A DNA stretch of 64,000 bases from an uncultured SAR116 cluster alpha proteobacterium (GTDB lineage: Bacteria > Pseudomonadota > Alphaproteobacteria > Puniceispirillales > Marisalimonadaceae), in contig CACMTN010000005.1 of the NCBI GenBank assembly GCA_902616615.1, positions 35,277-99,276 on the forward strand, written 5' to 3'. The position numbers were made by a program, and so were the translations under genes. How positions within the stretch are numbered: the stretch's first letter is position 1; every line of letters starts with the position of its first letter. Below the pieces are notes generated by a model. The model had not been told where the DNA came from and made no database searches. It was given only the letters and a program-made list of their open reading frames with translations. Below, piece by piece: positions 46,066-54,620 of the stretch.

Positions 46066-46740
46066 ATGTTTGATTTCCGTTTTTTTGAAATTTATAGATC
46101 TTCAGAATATATAGGTCTAATATTTGATGGTATCTTTATAAGTTCTAGCTTAACAGTTATCTCTGGTAGCCTTGGATTTATAATTGCATTTCTTTTGGCT
46201 GCTTCTATTTATTGGCGAGTTAAACCATTAAATTATTTATCTATTTGTTGGATTGATTTCATTCGTAATACTCCATTAATTGTCCAGTTATTTTTTGTAA
46301 CCTTTGGTTTACCATTAATTTTTCAATATGTATGGCCATTTTGGGCACATGCATTATTAGCATTAACTATAAATTTTACTGGATACTTTGGAGAAATATT
46401 AAGGTCAGGATTTAATTCAACTCCAAATAGTCAGCTAGAAGCCGCCTCTTCTTTAAATTTAAATAAAAATACAATATTTAGAAAGATTGTACTTCCGCAC
46501 ACACTGATTAAAATGTTTCCTTCATTGTCTAGTCAATTTATTTTTATATTTTTAACTACAGGAATTATTTCTGAAATTGGTGTAAATGATCTTACTCACG
46601 CTGGTTTATACATTGATAGCAGAACGTTTAGAACTTTTGAAATATTTATAATTTTATCAATTCTATACGTTGCTCTTTCTTTATTATTTAAAACATCTTT
46701 AGAAATTATTTTTAATAAAACATTAAAAAAGAGGATGTAG
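46066..46740 (+). CDS. Polar amino acid ABC transporter permease
   Basis: A 224-residue HisM/GltJ-type permease with about five hydrophobic helices. RNTPLIVQLFFVTFGLP is the conserved N-terminal permease segment, and the ABC-interaction loop is EAASSLNLNKNTIFRKIVLP (EAA loop). It is the first gene of a transporter operon: the second permease starts immediately after its stop. The ATPase is not in the cluster. The substrate is likely a polar or dicarboxylic amino acid. Confidence 0.9.
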   Translation: MFDFRFFEIYRSSEYIGLIFDGIFISSSLTVISGSLGFIIAFLLAASIYWRVKPLNYLSICWIDFIRNTPLIVQLFFVTFGLPLIFQYVWPFWAHALLALTINFTGYFGEILRSGFNSTPNSQLEAASSLNLNKNTIFRKIVLPHTLIKMFPSLSSQFIFIFLTTGIISEIGVNDLTHAGLYIDSRTFRTFEIFIILSILYVALSLLFKTSLEIIFNKTLKKRM

Positions 46741-47433
46741 ATGCAAGAGCTATTGATAGACATCTTTGATAAACCATTAGGAATAATTATGGCTCAATTA
46801 ATTTATGCTAGTAGATTCACTATTTATTTATCATTAATCGCTTTTTTTGGTGGTGGATTACTTGCTTTATTAATAACTTTTTTAAGAATATATCCATCGA
46901 AAATTATGAATTATATAAGTTTTTCATACATATGGTTGTTTCAATCTTTGCCTCTTTTAATGTTATTATTTATTATTGGATTAGGTATTCCACGCTTCGT
47001 AGGTCAAAACTTTGATCCCTGGTATGCTGCTAGTATATCTCTGATAGTTTTTACTTCAGCTTATTTAGCAGAAGTATGGAGAGGTGCAATTTTAGCAATA
47101 CCTAAAGGGCAATGGGAAGCAGGAACTGCTTTAAATCTTAATTTCATGAAGACATTAAAACTAATAATAATACCTCAAGTTTATAAATATAGTATTGCAC
47201 CTACTGTAAGTTTTCTTATTCAAATTATAAAAGGTACCTCTCTTGCATATATAATTGGTTTTCAGGATTTAATGTTATTAGGAAAAAGATGGGCAAATGC
47301 TCCAGTTATAGGATCTGAACCATTTATAATCTTTCCTATTATGGCAGTTTTGTATTTCTGCCTGTGTTACCCCCTAGCTGTTTATGCGAAACACTTAGAA
47401 AAAAAATATACAATTGAAAATTTAACTAATTGA
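46741..47433 (+). CDS. Polar amino acid ABC transporter permease
   Basis: A 230-residue second permease of the same importer, with FQSLPLLMLLFIIGLG and the EAA-type loop WEAGTALNLNFMKTLKLIIIP. Its ATG directly follows the TAG of the first permease. The two would form the membrane heterodimer of a polar amino-acid importer. The binding protein follows with a small gap. Confidence 0.9.
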   Translation: MQELLIDIFDKPLGIIMAQLIYASRFTIYLSLIAFFGGGLLALLITFLRIYPSKIMNYISFSYIWLFQSLPLLMLLFIIGLGIPRFVGQNFDPWYAASISLIVFTSAYLAEVWRGAILAIPKGQWEAGTALNLNFMKTLKLIIIPQVYKYSIAPTVSFLIQIIKGTSLAYIIGFQDLMLLGKRWANAPVIGSEPFIIFPIMAVLYFCLCYPLAVYAKHLEKKYTIENLTN

Positions 47434-47444
47434 AAGGAAAAAAA

Positions 47445-48230
47445 ATGTTTTCAAAAAAAATGATTTATAGCTTCATATTAAGTCTATTTTTTATAAATTA
47501 TTCAGTAAATGCTGCTGATTTAAATGAAATTCTTAAAAATGGTGAAGTCAAGATTGCAGTTCCTGAGGCTTTTGCACCTTTTGGATCAGTTGGTAAAACT
47601 GGAGAACACGAAGGTTATGATGTTGATGTTGCAAAACTAATTGCTAAAGATTTAGGAGTTAAGCTTAAAATAGTGCCAGTAGTTTCAAAACAAAGAATTC
47701 CTTTTCTTGAAACAGATAAAGTTGATCTAGTAATATCAACAATGGGTGCTAATCCATCAAGAGCTAAGTCCATAAACTTTTCTAGCGCATATGCACCATT
47801 CTATTCTGGTGTTTTTGCACCTTCCTCGATTAAAGTATCATCATATGCGGATCTAGATGGTCTTACAATTGGTGTAACAGGAGGAACATTAGAAGATTTA
47901 GAACTGACTAAAATGGCTCCTAAAGGTGCTAAAATTACAAGATTTGGTGATAATGCCGCAACATTAAGCGCCATAAAATCAAAACAAGTTCAAGTTCTTG
48001 TTGCAGGAAATACAGTTGCAGCTTCTGTGACAGAGGCTAATCCTGATTTTGACTTAGAAAGGAAGTTTATCATTAAAGACAGCCCTTGCTTTATTGGAGT
48101 TAAAAAAGGGAATGAAGATTTATTAAGATGGGTAAATGTTTTTATTCTTCATAAGAAGCTTGGTGGTGATCTTAATAAAATTTCACTAAAATGGTTGGGG
48201 CAAAACCTCCCATCTTTACCATCATTATAA
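47445..48230 (+). CDS. Periplasmic amino-acid-binding protein (SBP family 3)
   Basis: A 261-residue type 3 solute-binding protein. A signal peptide is clear (MFSKKMIYSFILSLFFINYSVNA, cut after VNA). The mature protein starts ADLNEILKNGEVKIAVPEAFAPFG and includes GYDVDVAKLIAKDL and DLVISTMGANPSR, the pattern of amino-acid-binding proteins. ATG 47445 follows AAAGGA; an upstream in-frame TTG lies in the spacer. It captures an amino acid for the two permeases. A perfect inverted repeat follows at 48243. Confidence 0.91.
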   Translation: MFSKKMIYSFILSLFFINYSVNAADLNEILKNGEVKIAVPEAFAPFGSVGKTGEHEGYDVDVAKLIAKDLGVKLKIVPVVSKQRIPFLETDKVDLVISTMGANPSRAKSINFSSAYAPFYSGVFAPSSIKVSSYADLDGLTIGVTGGTLEDLELTKMAPKGAKITRFGDNAATLSAIKSKQVQVLVAGNTVAASVTEANPDFDLERKFIIKDSPCFIGVKKGNEDLLRWVNVFILHKKLGGDLNKISLKWLGQNLPSLPSL

Positions 48231-48242
48231 TTTTAAATTAAT

Positions 48243-48272
48243 ATGTCTGACAGATTTGGATTTGTCAGACAT
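48243..48272 (+). terminator. Inverted-repeat terminator or stabilising hairpin
   Basis: Perfect 10-bp inverted repeat ATGTCTGACA/TGTCAGACAT around a 10-base loop, 12 bases after the binding-protein stop. No immediate T-run follows, although T8 lies about 25 bases further on. It could act on both strands between the transporter and the tRNA-Pro/DUF192 transcripts. Confidence 0.5.
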
Positions 48273-48511
48273 AATCTGATTTATGGGATTTGTATAATTT
48301 TTTTTACAATAAATCATAATTAATATTAATGAATTCAGGATTTGTAACACACTTAAAGTTTCTTAATTTGAAGAGTTAAAAGTAGTTACATTCTTTAACA
48401 TCTGAAAATTACGTTATTTTAAAGGTTACAAAATTTCAGTTTTCAGGTACTCTAAAAATTATAGTAAATTAATAGAATGTTGCCTAATTAAGCATTCAAC
48501 ACTTTCATTAG

Positions 48512-48588
<77 letters not shown>

Positions 48589-48649
48589 ATCAATTCGATT
48601 TATACTTTAGAAATCTTCAAAATCAAGCTTTACTTTAAAGAATTTAAAA

Positions 48650-49117
48650 TTATTTCAATAAATCTTTAAAAACACAATTAAATTTATCTCCTATCAGAAG
48701 TGGATATTCTCCAGATTTTAATTCAACTACAAAATTTACTTTATTTTGGCTTTTAATATTTGTTTTATCAAATGCTTTAGCATTTTTATAAATCTCAATA
48801 ATTTCACCTTCTTTGTTCAAAAAAAATAAATCTAAATTAAAATGTGTATTTTTCATCCAAAAATTTCGAATTTGGCTATCTTTCCAAATAAACAACATTC
48901 CTGAATTGGCTTTCAGATCCTTTCTATTCATCAATCCATAGGATCTTTTTTGTTCATTATCAGCTATGTCTAAAGATAACTTTTGAAGATTATTTTTATT
49001 CACATTAATAGAACATACAATTTTTTCAAAGACTAGGCTGTTACTTTCAGCAAATACTGGATCAGACAAAGTAATTAGGAAAAATCCTAATAAAGTTTTT
49101 TTTATTATTTTTAACAT
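48650..49117 (-). CDS. DUF192 domain protein, secreted
   Basis: A 155-residue DUF192 family protein. A signal peptide (MLKIIKKTLLGFFLITLSDPVFA) is followed by a compact beta-rich domain with RSYGLMNRKDLKANSGMLF and FWMKNTHFNLDLFFLN, the family signature. The function of DUF192 proteins is not established. It overlaps the stop of the upstream HDAC-like gene by seven bases. This suggests translational coupling. Confidence 0.88.
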   Translation of the reverse strand: MLKIIKKTLLGFFLITLSDPVFAESNSLVFEKIVCSINVNKNNLQKLSLDIADNEQKRSYGLMNRKDLKANSGMLFIWKDSQIRNFWMKNTHFNLDLFFLNKEGEIIEIYKNAKAFDKTNIKSQNKVNFVVELKSGEYPLLIGDKFNCVFKDLLK

Positions 49118-50238
49118 ATTTTTTTGATCTTTAATATTGTATTTACAAGAGATAAAATTTCGTCTCCTATTGGGTAATCTTTATATTCATCTCTCCAAGT
49201 GCTAATCCATTTATGAGGGATCCCGTTCTTTACTCGTCTATTACGCCAACTTAATGATTTAAGAAGATCATAACACTGTGATTTCATTTCTTGATTTAAA
49301 TATTCCTCTTTATCATTAATTAAAACCCAGTTCCCAGCCCACGCCTTAGCTGTTAAGTATGGATTATAACCGCCACCACCCAATATTATTACATTTTCAT
49401 TAAGAGACTGAACATCCTTTACCGCCTTCCAATATGCATTATTAGTCAAACTAATTCTTGATTGAGGGTCGCCATCAAGCATATCAGCTCCAGCTTGAAT
49501 TATTAAAAGATCCGCTTTCTTTGTTTTTATAAAAGGAACAATAACGTTGCGAACTATATAATCCATTTCATTATCATTAAAACTCTCATTAACAGGTAAG
49601 TTAATTACATTAAAAAGTTTATTATCCTCAAAATTACCAGTTTTCGGCCATCTATTTTTTTCATGAATTGATATAATTGAAACATTCTCGTTCTCAGAAA
49701 AAACATCTTGTACTCCATCACAATGATGAGCATCTAAATCAACATATACTATATTTTTAAAACCTTTATCTAAAGCTTTAAGAATTGCTAAAACACAGTC
49801 ATTAAGAAAGCAAAAACCGAAGGCTTGAGATTTTCTTCCATGATGGGTTCCACCAGATATGTTTAATATTTTTTTTGCTTTTTTATCCGCTATCATTTCA
49901 ACAGCTTTAATTGAGGCACGAGCTGCCGTTGCGGGTCTTGAAAAAACCTCGCTAAATATTGGATTATTTCCAATACCGATATTAAATTTCTTTTTAAGTT
50001 TGTCAGGAAGAGTTTGATCTTCTTCAGCTTTTTTTAATGCTTTTACGTAGGCTAAATCATGAAATTTAGTTAACTCACTAATCTCTGCTGGAGAATTTTT
50101 AATAATTTGATTTTCATTTATCCATCCCATTAACCTTATAAGCTCAACACTCGGCCAAACTCTATCCATATCTAGTGGATGGCCTTTTTCATATCTAGAA
50201 CCTCTAAAAATATCACTTGTAAATAAATAATTCTGCAT
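49111..50238 (-). CDS. Histone deacetylase-family (AcuC/HDAC-like) amidohydrolase
   Basis: A 375-residue zinc-dependent deacetylase of the HDAC/AcuC/acetylpolyamine amidohydrolase superfamily. It has the His-His pair GGTHHGR (132-133), the zinc ligands DLDAHH (Asp169, His171), the later AGADMLDGDP, and GGGGYN. It would remove acetyl or acyl groups from lysine side chains, polyamines or similar amides in the cytosol. It overlaps the DUF192 gene and is divergent from the thiamine-precursor permease, about 50 bases away. Confidence 0.88.
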   Translation of the reverse strand: MQNYLFTSDIFRGSRYEKGHPLDMDRVWPSVELIRLMGWINENQIIKNSPAEISELTKFHDLAYVKALKKAEEDQTLPDKLKKKFNIGIGNNPIFSEVFSRPATAARASIKAVEMIADKKAKKILNISGGTHHGRKSQAFGFCFLNDCVLAILKALDKGFKNIVYVDLDAHHCDGVQDVFSENENVSIISIHEKNRWPKTGNFEDNKLFNVINLPVNESFNDNEMDYIVRNVIVPFIKTKKADLLIIQAGADMLDGDPQSRISLTNNAYWKAVKDVQSLNENVIILGGGGYNPYLTAKAWAGNWVLINDKEEYLNQEMKSQCYDLLKSLSWRNRRVKNGIPHKWISTWRDEYKDYPIGDEILSLVNTILKIKKIC

Positions 50239-50291
50239 TCTTTTTATATAATGTATATTGTTAATATAAAATTAAATTCACTAAGGTAACA

Positions 50292-51017
50292 ATGATTAGA
50301 GGAATATTAATTGCAACAACTATTTTTGTGATATGGGAAATAAGTTGTTCATTTTTTAATTTACCTGAATTTATGCTCCCTCCTCCATCAAAAGTTTTTG
50401 CATCGATTTACGTTAACTGGGAAGAACTAATAGTACACGCATCCTATACATTTGTTGAGATATTAGCTTCTATAATAATTGGTTCTTTGATTGGAATAAT
50501 AACAGCTTTGATAATTTCTTCCTCGGTCACATTAAAAAGATGGATAATGCCAATATTGCTTGCCAGCCAATCAATTCCAGTTTTTGCTCTTGCTCCACTA
50601 TTAATTTTATGGCTTGGTTATGGAATGATAAGTAAGATAGTGATTGGAGTTTTAATAGTTTTTTTCCCAATTACATCTAATTTCACAGATGCCTTAAATA
50701 GAGTACCTCAAGAACTACTTGATGCTGGAAAAACATTAAATCTCTCAAAAATTCAATTATTTTGGAAAATAAAAATACCGTCGTCTTTACCCGGATTATG
50801 TTCTGGGCTTAGAGTTGCTGCTTGCTTCGCTCCAATTGGTGCTGTTGTAGGAGAATGGATTGGTGGAAGCACAGGCCTTGGTTCATTTATGATATATAGT
50901 AATGCAAGATTGCAAACTGATAACATGTTTGCTGCTCTATTAATTCTTATTTTTATGACTATTACCATTTATAAAATTACAGATTATGTTCTCAGCAGAT
51001 ACGTATGGTGGAAATAA
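50292..51017 (+). CDS. thiX: ABC transporter permease, thiamine-precursor type (ThiX-like)
   Basis: A 241-residue SsuC/ThiX-type permease with about six hydrophobic helices. The ABC-interaction loop is DAGKTLNLSKIQLFWKIKIP, and the FMLPPPSKVF start of this subfamily is visible. Identification as a thiamine precursor permease rests on the adjacent NMT1/THI5-like binding protein with its TPP riboswitch. No riboswitch lies in its own 53-base leader. The ATPase is not in the neighbourhood. Confidence 0.8.
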   Translation: MIRGILIATTIFVIWEISCSFFNLPEFMLPPPSKVFASIYVNWEELIVHASYTFVEILASIIIGSLIGIITALIISSSVTLKRWIMPILLASQSIPVFALAPLLILWLGYGMISKIVIGVLIVFFPITSNFTDALNRVPQELLDAGKTLNLSKIQLFWKIKIPSSLPGLCSGLRVAACFAPIGAVVGEWIGGSTGLGSFMIYSNARLQTDNMFAALLILIFMTITIYKITDYVLSRYVWWK

Positions 51018-51024
51018 AATATTA

Positions 51025-51052
51025 TTGATTTTTTGTGCATTTGTAATAGTAA
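51025..51052 (+). promoter_or_regulatory. Candidate promoter before the TPP riboswitch
   Basis: TTGATT (51025-51030) and TAGTAA (51047-51052) are separated by 16 bases, and the expected transcription start would fall just ahead of the riboswitch. Both hexamers deviate from consensus and the region is AT-rich, so this is only a candidate. Confidence 0.25.
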
Positions 51053-51055
51053 TAA

Positions 51056-51134
51056 GTTGCCAGGGGTGCGTGACATTCGTCTTGCTGAGAAATTAACCCT
51101 TATAACCTGATCTGGTTAAAACCAGCGGAGGGAG
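51056..51134 (+). promoter_or_regulatory. TPP riboswitch (THI element)
   Basis: The conserved THI-box blocks are present in order. They are GGGGTGC (51063-51069), CTGAGA (51085-51090) and ACCCT (51096-51100), then AACCTGATCTGGTTAA (51104-51119) and ACCAGCGGAGGGAG (51121-51134). It lies between the permease and binding-protein genes. The ribosome-binding GGAG (51131-51134) lies in the terminal 3' strand, so TPP binding would be expected to hide it and repress translation of the binding protein at ATG 51141. P1 pairing looks weak by eye, so its 5' boundary is approximate. Confidence 0.92.
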
Positions 51135-51140
51135 ATGCGA

Positions 51141-52079
51141 ATGAATACAATATACAGAATAATTTTAAGTTTTTTGCTTTTAACATTTACTTTTAATGTT
51201 AATGCTGCATCTCAAAAGTTAACTATAGGGCTTGATTGGTTTATAAATCCTGATCACGCTCCTTTAATAATAGCTAAAAAAAGAAATTTTTTTAAAGATT
51301 TTAACCTTGAAGTTGAGATGATCGAGCCAGCAGATCCAAATGATCCGCCAAAATTAGTTGCTGCAGGTAAATTAGACTTAGCAATTTCATATCAACCACA
51401 ATTACACATTCAAGTTGACCAAGGTTTACCTGTCGTAAGAGTTGGAACTTTAGTTGGTGTTCCTCTAAATTCACTAGTTGTCTTGAGAGATGGGCCCATT
51501 AAAAAAATTACAGATCTCAAGGGAAAAAAAATTGGATTTTCAGTTGGTGGATTTGAAGAAGCTCTACTCTCTGGAATGCTTCAAAAATATAATCTTAAAA
51601 TGTCTGATGTAGAATTAGTAAATATAAACTTTTCATTATCGCCCTCTTTAATTGCGAAAAAGGTTGATGCAGTAATTGGGGCTTTTAGAAATTTTGAGCT
51701 TAATCAAATGGACATTGTTAATCATCCAGGCAGAGCTTTCTACCCAGAAGAACACGGGGTACCAACTTATGAAGAACTAATATACATTTCAAATAAACAA
51801 AATAAGAATAACCCACTTTTCGATAAGTTTTTTAGTGCAATCCAGAAAGCAACTTTAACAATTATTAATGACCCAGTTTCTACATGGAAAGACTTTTCTT
51901 CTTTTAGAAAAGGTTTAGATGATGAATTAAATAAAAGAGCTTACAAAGACACTATATCTAGGTTTTCTTTAAGACCACAAGCTCATGACTTAAAAACCTA
52001 CAAAAATTTTAGTAATTTTTTAAAAAGAAAAGGAATTATTAAAAAAATAACAAAAGTAGAAACTTTTGCAAGACCATAA
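51141..52079 (+). CDS. thiY: NMT1/THI5-like periplasmic thiamine-precursor binding protein (ThiY-like)
   Basis: A 312-residue solute-binding protein. The signal peptide (MNTIYRIILSFLLLTFTFNVNA) is followed by KLTIGLDWFINPDHAPLIIAKK, the start of the NMT1/THI5-like domain, and by GKLDLAISYQPQ, typical of the hydroxymethylpyrimidine (HMP)/formyl-HMP binding proteins. ATG 51141 is chosen over 51135 for its spacing (six bases) from GGAG. The TPP riboswitch in front shows that it is controlled by thiamine status. With the permease it imports an HMP-like thiamine precursor; the ATPase must be supplied from elsewhere. Confidence 0.88.
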   Translation: MNTIYRIILSFLLLTFTFNVNAASQKLTIGLDWFINPDHAPLIIAKKRNFFKDFNLEVEMIEPADPNDPPKLVAAGKLDLAISYQPQLHIQVDQGLPVVRVGTLVGVPLNSLVVLRDGPIKKITDLKGKKIGFSVGGFEEALLSGMLQKYNLKMSDVELVNINFSLSPSLIAKKVDAVIGAFRNFELNQMDIVNHPGRAFYPEEHGVPTYEELIYISNKQNKNNPLFDKFFSAIQKATLTIINDPVSTWKDFSSFRKGLDDELNKRAYKDTISRFSLRPQAHDLKTYKNFSNFLKRKGIIKKITKVETFARP

Positions 52080-52155
52080 CACAATTAAAACTTTTATTGA
52101 AAACAACCTTAACATTAGTTAAAAATTAATAATAACTTTGTTAAGGTTTAAATTA

Positions 52156-52623
52156 ATGAAATCGTTAATCCTTTTTTTAATACTTCTGTGTTTATGGTTA
52201 TTGATTTCAGGATACTATAATTTCCTTTTAATTGGCCTTGGCATAATTTCATGCGCATTTTGTGTTTATGTTGCTAAACGTGGAAAACTTATTGATGATG
52301 AGGGTCTGCCATTATTTTTTATGCCAAGACTTTTAAATTATCTTATATGGTTATTTAAAGAAATATTGATGTCAAACTTAGCAACAGCGAAAGTTATTAT
52401 AAATGGAAAAGTTGAGCCTGAAACTTTTACAGTAAAAGCTTCTCAAGTTACCGACGTAGCAAAAGTGACTTATGCAAACTCGATAACACTAACACCTGGG
52501 ACAGTAACTACAAAAATGCATAAAGATGTGTTTGAAGTACATGCATTAAATGCTGATTTTGGAAATGATGTTCGTACTAATAAAATGGACAAAAAAGTAA
52601 CGTGGTTAGAGGGTAAGAAATAA
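52156..52623 (+). CDS. mrpE: Mrp-type Na+/H+ antiporter subunit E
   Basis: A 155-residue MrpE/MbhA-like protein with two N-terminal hydrophobic helices (about 4-43) followed by a soluble domain (VEPETF, NSITLTPGTVTTKM). ATG 52156 was chosen over an upstream TTG at 52138. It is the first gene of a ten-gene antiporter operon, with a one-base overlap to mrpF. MrpE is required for assembly or function of the sodium/proton antiporter. Confidence 0.88.
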   Translation: MKSLILFLILLCLWLLISGYYNFLLIGLGIISCAFCVYVAKRGKLIDDEGLPLFFMPRLLNYLIWLFKEILMSNLATAKVIINGKVEPETFTVKASQVTDVAKVTYANSITLTPGTVTTKMHKDVFEVHALNADFGNDVRTNKMDKKVTWLEGKK

Positions 52624-52886
52624 TGTTTCTAGCTGGTTTAATAGCCTGTGCAATAACAGGAATCTTAATTTTGGTTAGAATTATTTTAGGCGAAACAACA
52701 TTTGACAGAGTTTTAGCGGTTAATAGCCTTGGAACTGTAATAGTTATTGGCATTTCTCTTCACGGTTTCTACTCTAACAGACCAGAATTTTTAGATATTG
52801 CTATCGTTTATGCATTAATTAATTTTATTGGAACCGTTGCTGTTTTGAAACTATTTAGTACTGGATCTTTAGGAAGGGATAAGTAA
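52623..52886 (+). CDS. mrpF: Mrp-type antiporter subunit F
   Basis: An 87-residue membrane protein with three hydrophobic helices and the MrpF pattern RIILGETTFDRVLAVNSLGT. ATG overlaps the mrpE stop by one base. A small accessory subunit of the Mrp complex. The mrpG gene follows after two bases. Confidence 0.9.
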   Translation: MFLAGLIACAITGILILVRIILGETTFDRVLAVNSLGTVIVIGISLHGFYSNRPEFLDIAIVYALINFIGTVAVLKLFSTGSLGRDK

Positions 52887-52888
52887 AA

Positions 52889-53209
52889 GTGGAAGTGATA
52901 TTTGATATTTTCACTGGCATTTGTTTTTTTATAGGCTCACTGTCAATCATAATTGGTGCTTGTGGACTTATTAAGCTGCCCGACGTTTTTTCAAGAATTC
53001 ATGCTGCTGGTATGATTGATACTGGTGGCACTGCTTTTTTTATTTTAGGGATGGTATTTCAGACTGGTTGGTCATTAGTTACAGTTAAGTTGATATTAAT
53101 TGGTGTGTTTGTTTTTTTTACAAGTCCTGTGACAAGCCATGTCACTGCAAATCTGGCAAGGCAAAAAGATCTAGTTCCAGTAGGTAAAAAGATTGGAAAA
53201 ATTTTATGA
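52889..53209 (+). CDS. mrpG: Mrp-type antiporter subunit G
   Basis: A 106-residue protein with three helices. The MrpG signature GACGLIKLPDVFSRIHAAG and TSPVTSHVTANLA is clear. The start is taken as GTG 52889; a second GTG six bases downstream is possible. The stop overlaps the next start by four bases (ATGA). Confidence 0.9.
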   Translation: MEVIFDIFTGICFFIGSLSIIIGACGLIKLPDVFSRIHAAGMIDTGGTAFFILGMVFQTGWSLVTVKLILIGVFVFFTSPVTSHVTANLARQKDLVPVGKKIGKIL

Positions 53210-53784
53210 TTTCTGAATTATTAATTAATGCCTTTTTAGTTACTATTATGCTTAGCATAGCAATATCTCTTATCAAAACCAGAGCAGTTATATTTACTGT
53301 AATATTGACGAGCGCTTATTCTCTTATAGCGGCTTTAATGTTTATAACATTGGACGCAGTTGACGTTGCTTTTACAGAGGCGTCAGTTGGCGCAGGAATT
53401 TCTACTATATTATTTTTAGCAGCTATGGCCTATTTGCCCAAAAAAGAGGAAGAGAGCATTAGTAACCAATTTATTCCAGCAATGTCGTGCATAATTCTTG
53501 GAGGAATTTTAATCTGGTGTAGTTATGATTTGCCTGAAATTGGTCAGTTAACAGCTCCAATTCATCAACATATTGCACCTGAATACATTAGAGGGTCTAA
53601 AGAGGACATTGGCATTCCAAATATAGTTACATCTGTATTAGCAAGTTATCGCGGATACGATACTTTTGGTGAAACAATAGTTGTTTTTACCGCTGGAGTA
53701 GCTGTGCTTGTGCTTCTCGAGAAGAAAAATCCTGTCAAAAAGAATAAATCTCAACCTAAACAAAAGATTAAAAAAAATGCATAA
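53206..53784 (+). CDS. DUF4040/MrpA-C-terminal-like antiporter subunit (MbhD+MbhE type)
   Basis: A 192-residue membrane protein. The first half (AVDVAFTEASVGAGISTILFLAA) matches DUF4040/MbhD, and the second half (PNIVTSVLASYRGYDTFGE and a final helix) matches MbhE or the end of MrpA. It thus holds two MrpA C-terminal modules without the NuoL-like N-terminal part. This is the arrangement found in archaeal Mbh/Mrp-type clusters. It ends eight bases inside the mrpB gene. Confidence 0.83.
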   Translation: MISELLINAFLVTIMLSIAISLIKTRAVIFTVILTSAYSLIAALMFITLDAVDVAFTEASVGAGISTILFLAAMAYLPKKEEESISNQFIPAMSCIILGGILIWCSYDLPEIGQLTAPIHQHIAPEYIRGSKEDIGIPNIVTSVLASYRGYDTFGETIVVFTAGVAVLVLLEKKNPVKKNKSQPKQKIKKNA

Positions 53785-54205
53785 TAATCCCATTTTGAGA
53801 ATATCTACCAAAATACTCTTTGCGCCTATCATTCTTTTTGGACTTTATGTCCAATTTCATGGAGATTTTGGTCCTGGAGGAGGATTTCAAGCGGGAGTAA
53901 TCGTAGCTAGTGCATTTATCTTATATTCTCTTGTATTTGGTATTGAAGAAGGCAAAAAACTATTTCCATCAAATATCAATTTAATTTTACTTGCTTTAGG
54001 TGGGATCATTTATGGAGGTGTTGGTTTTGTTTCAATGATATTAGGAGATGAGTTTTTGGCATATAATATACTTGGATCTTCTCCAAAATCTGGTCAGCAT
54101 ATAGGTATATTATTGGTAGAGTTTGGTGTTGGTTTAACAGTTTCAAACGTAATGATTGCACTCTTCAATGCTTTCGCTAGTTATGATAGAATAAAAGAGA
54201 AATAA
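53777..54205 (+). CDS. mrpB: Mrp-type antiporter subunit B
   Basis: A 142-residue membrane protein with four helices and the MrpB signature LYVQFHGDFGPGGGFQAGVI. ATG 53777 overlaps the previous stop by eight bases; an upstream in-frame ATG (53708) would sit within that gene and is rejected. Followed after one base by mrpC. Confidence 0.9.
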   Translation: MHNNPILRISTKILFAPIILFGLYVQFHGDFGPGGGFQAGVIVASAFILYSLVFGIEEGKKLFPSNINLILLALGGIIYGGVGFVSMILGDEFLAYNILGSSPKSGQHIGILLVEFGVGLTVSNVMIALFNAFASYDRIKEK

Positions 54206-54206
54206 A

Positions 54207-54620
54207 ATGATATCCTCAACAATTGGCATTTGGAATTACTGGATAGTTTTTTGTTTAATGATGATCGGTTTATTTCTCGTAATAGGTAGAAAGAATTTTT
54301 TAAAAAAAATCGTTGGACTTACTATCTTTCAAACATCTGTGTTTTTACTCTATATAACTTTTGGAAAAATCAAAGGTGGTACACCTCCAATTTTAAATGA
54401 ATCTGTTGATACTATTTATTCAAACCCTCTTCCGCATGTATTAATACTAACAGCTATTGTTGTTGGTGTTGCAACAACAGCTCTTGGATTAGCAATAGTT
54501 TTAAGAATTAACTCAGAATACGGTAGTGTTGAAGAGGATGATATCTCTGCACAAGACCTAGTAGATTATCATGATGAGATTGAGACTGGAAAAAGTATAG
54601 ATTTAAAGTTTAAACAATGA
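54207..54620 (+). CDS. mrpC: Mrp-type antiporter subunit C (NuoK-like)
   Basis: A 137-residue NuoK-like subunit with three helices. KKIVGLTIFQTSVFLLY and DPLPHVLILTAIVVGVATTALGLAI-type NPLPHVLILTAIVVGVATT are typical of MrpC. It has the usual C-terminal acidic tail (EEDDISAQD). The stop overlaps the first MrpD start. Confidence 0.9.
   Translation: MISSTIGIWNYWIVFCLMMIGLFLVIGRKNFLKKIVGLTIFQTSVFLLYITFGKIKGGTPPILNESVDTIYSNPLPHVLILTAIVVGVATTALGLAIVLRINSEYGSVEEDDISAQDLVDYHDEIETGKSIDLKFKQ

Noticed and set aside
48470..48511. Possible terminator hairpin after tRNA-Pro
   Set aside because: GAATG/CATTC and GTTG/CAAC pairings exclude each other, leaving at most five base pairs.
52138..52155. Upstream TTG start for mrpE
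   Set aside because: It adds six residues with no ribosome-binding site; ATG 52156 begins directly before the first helix.
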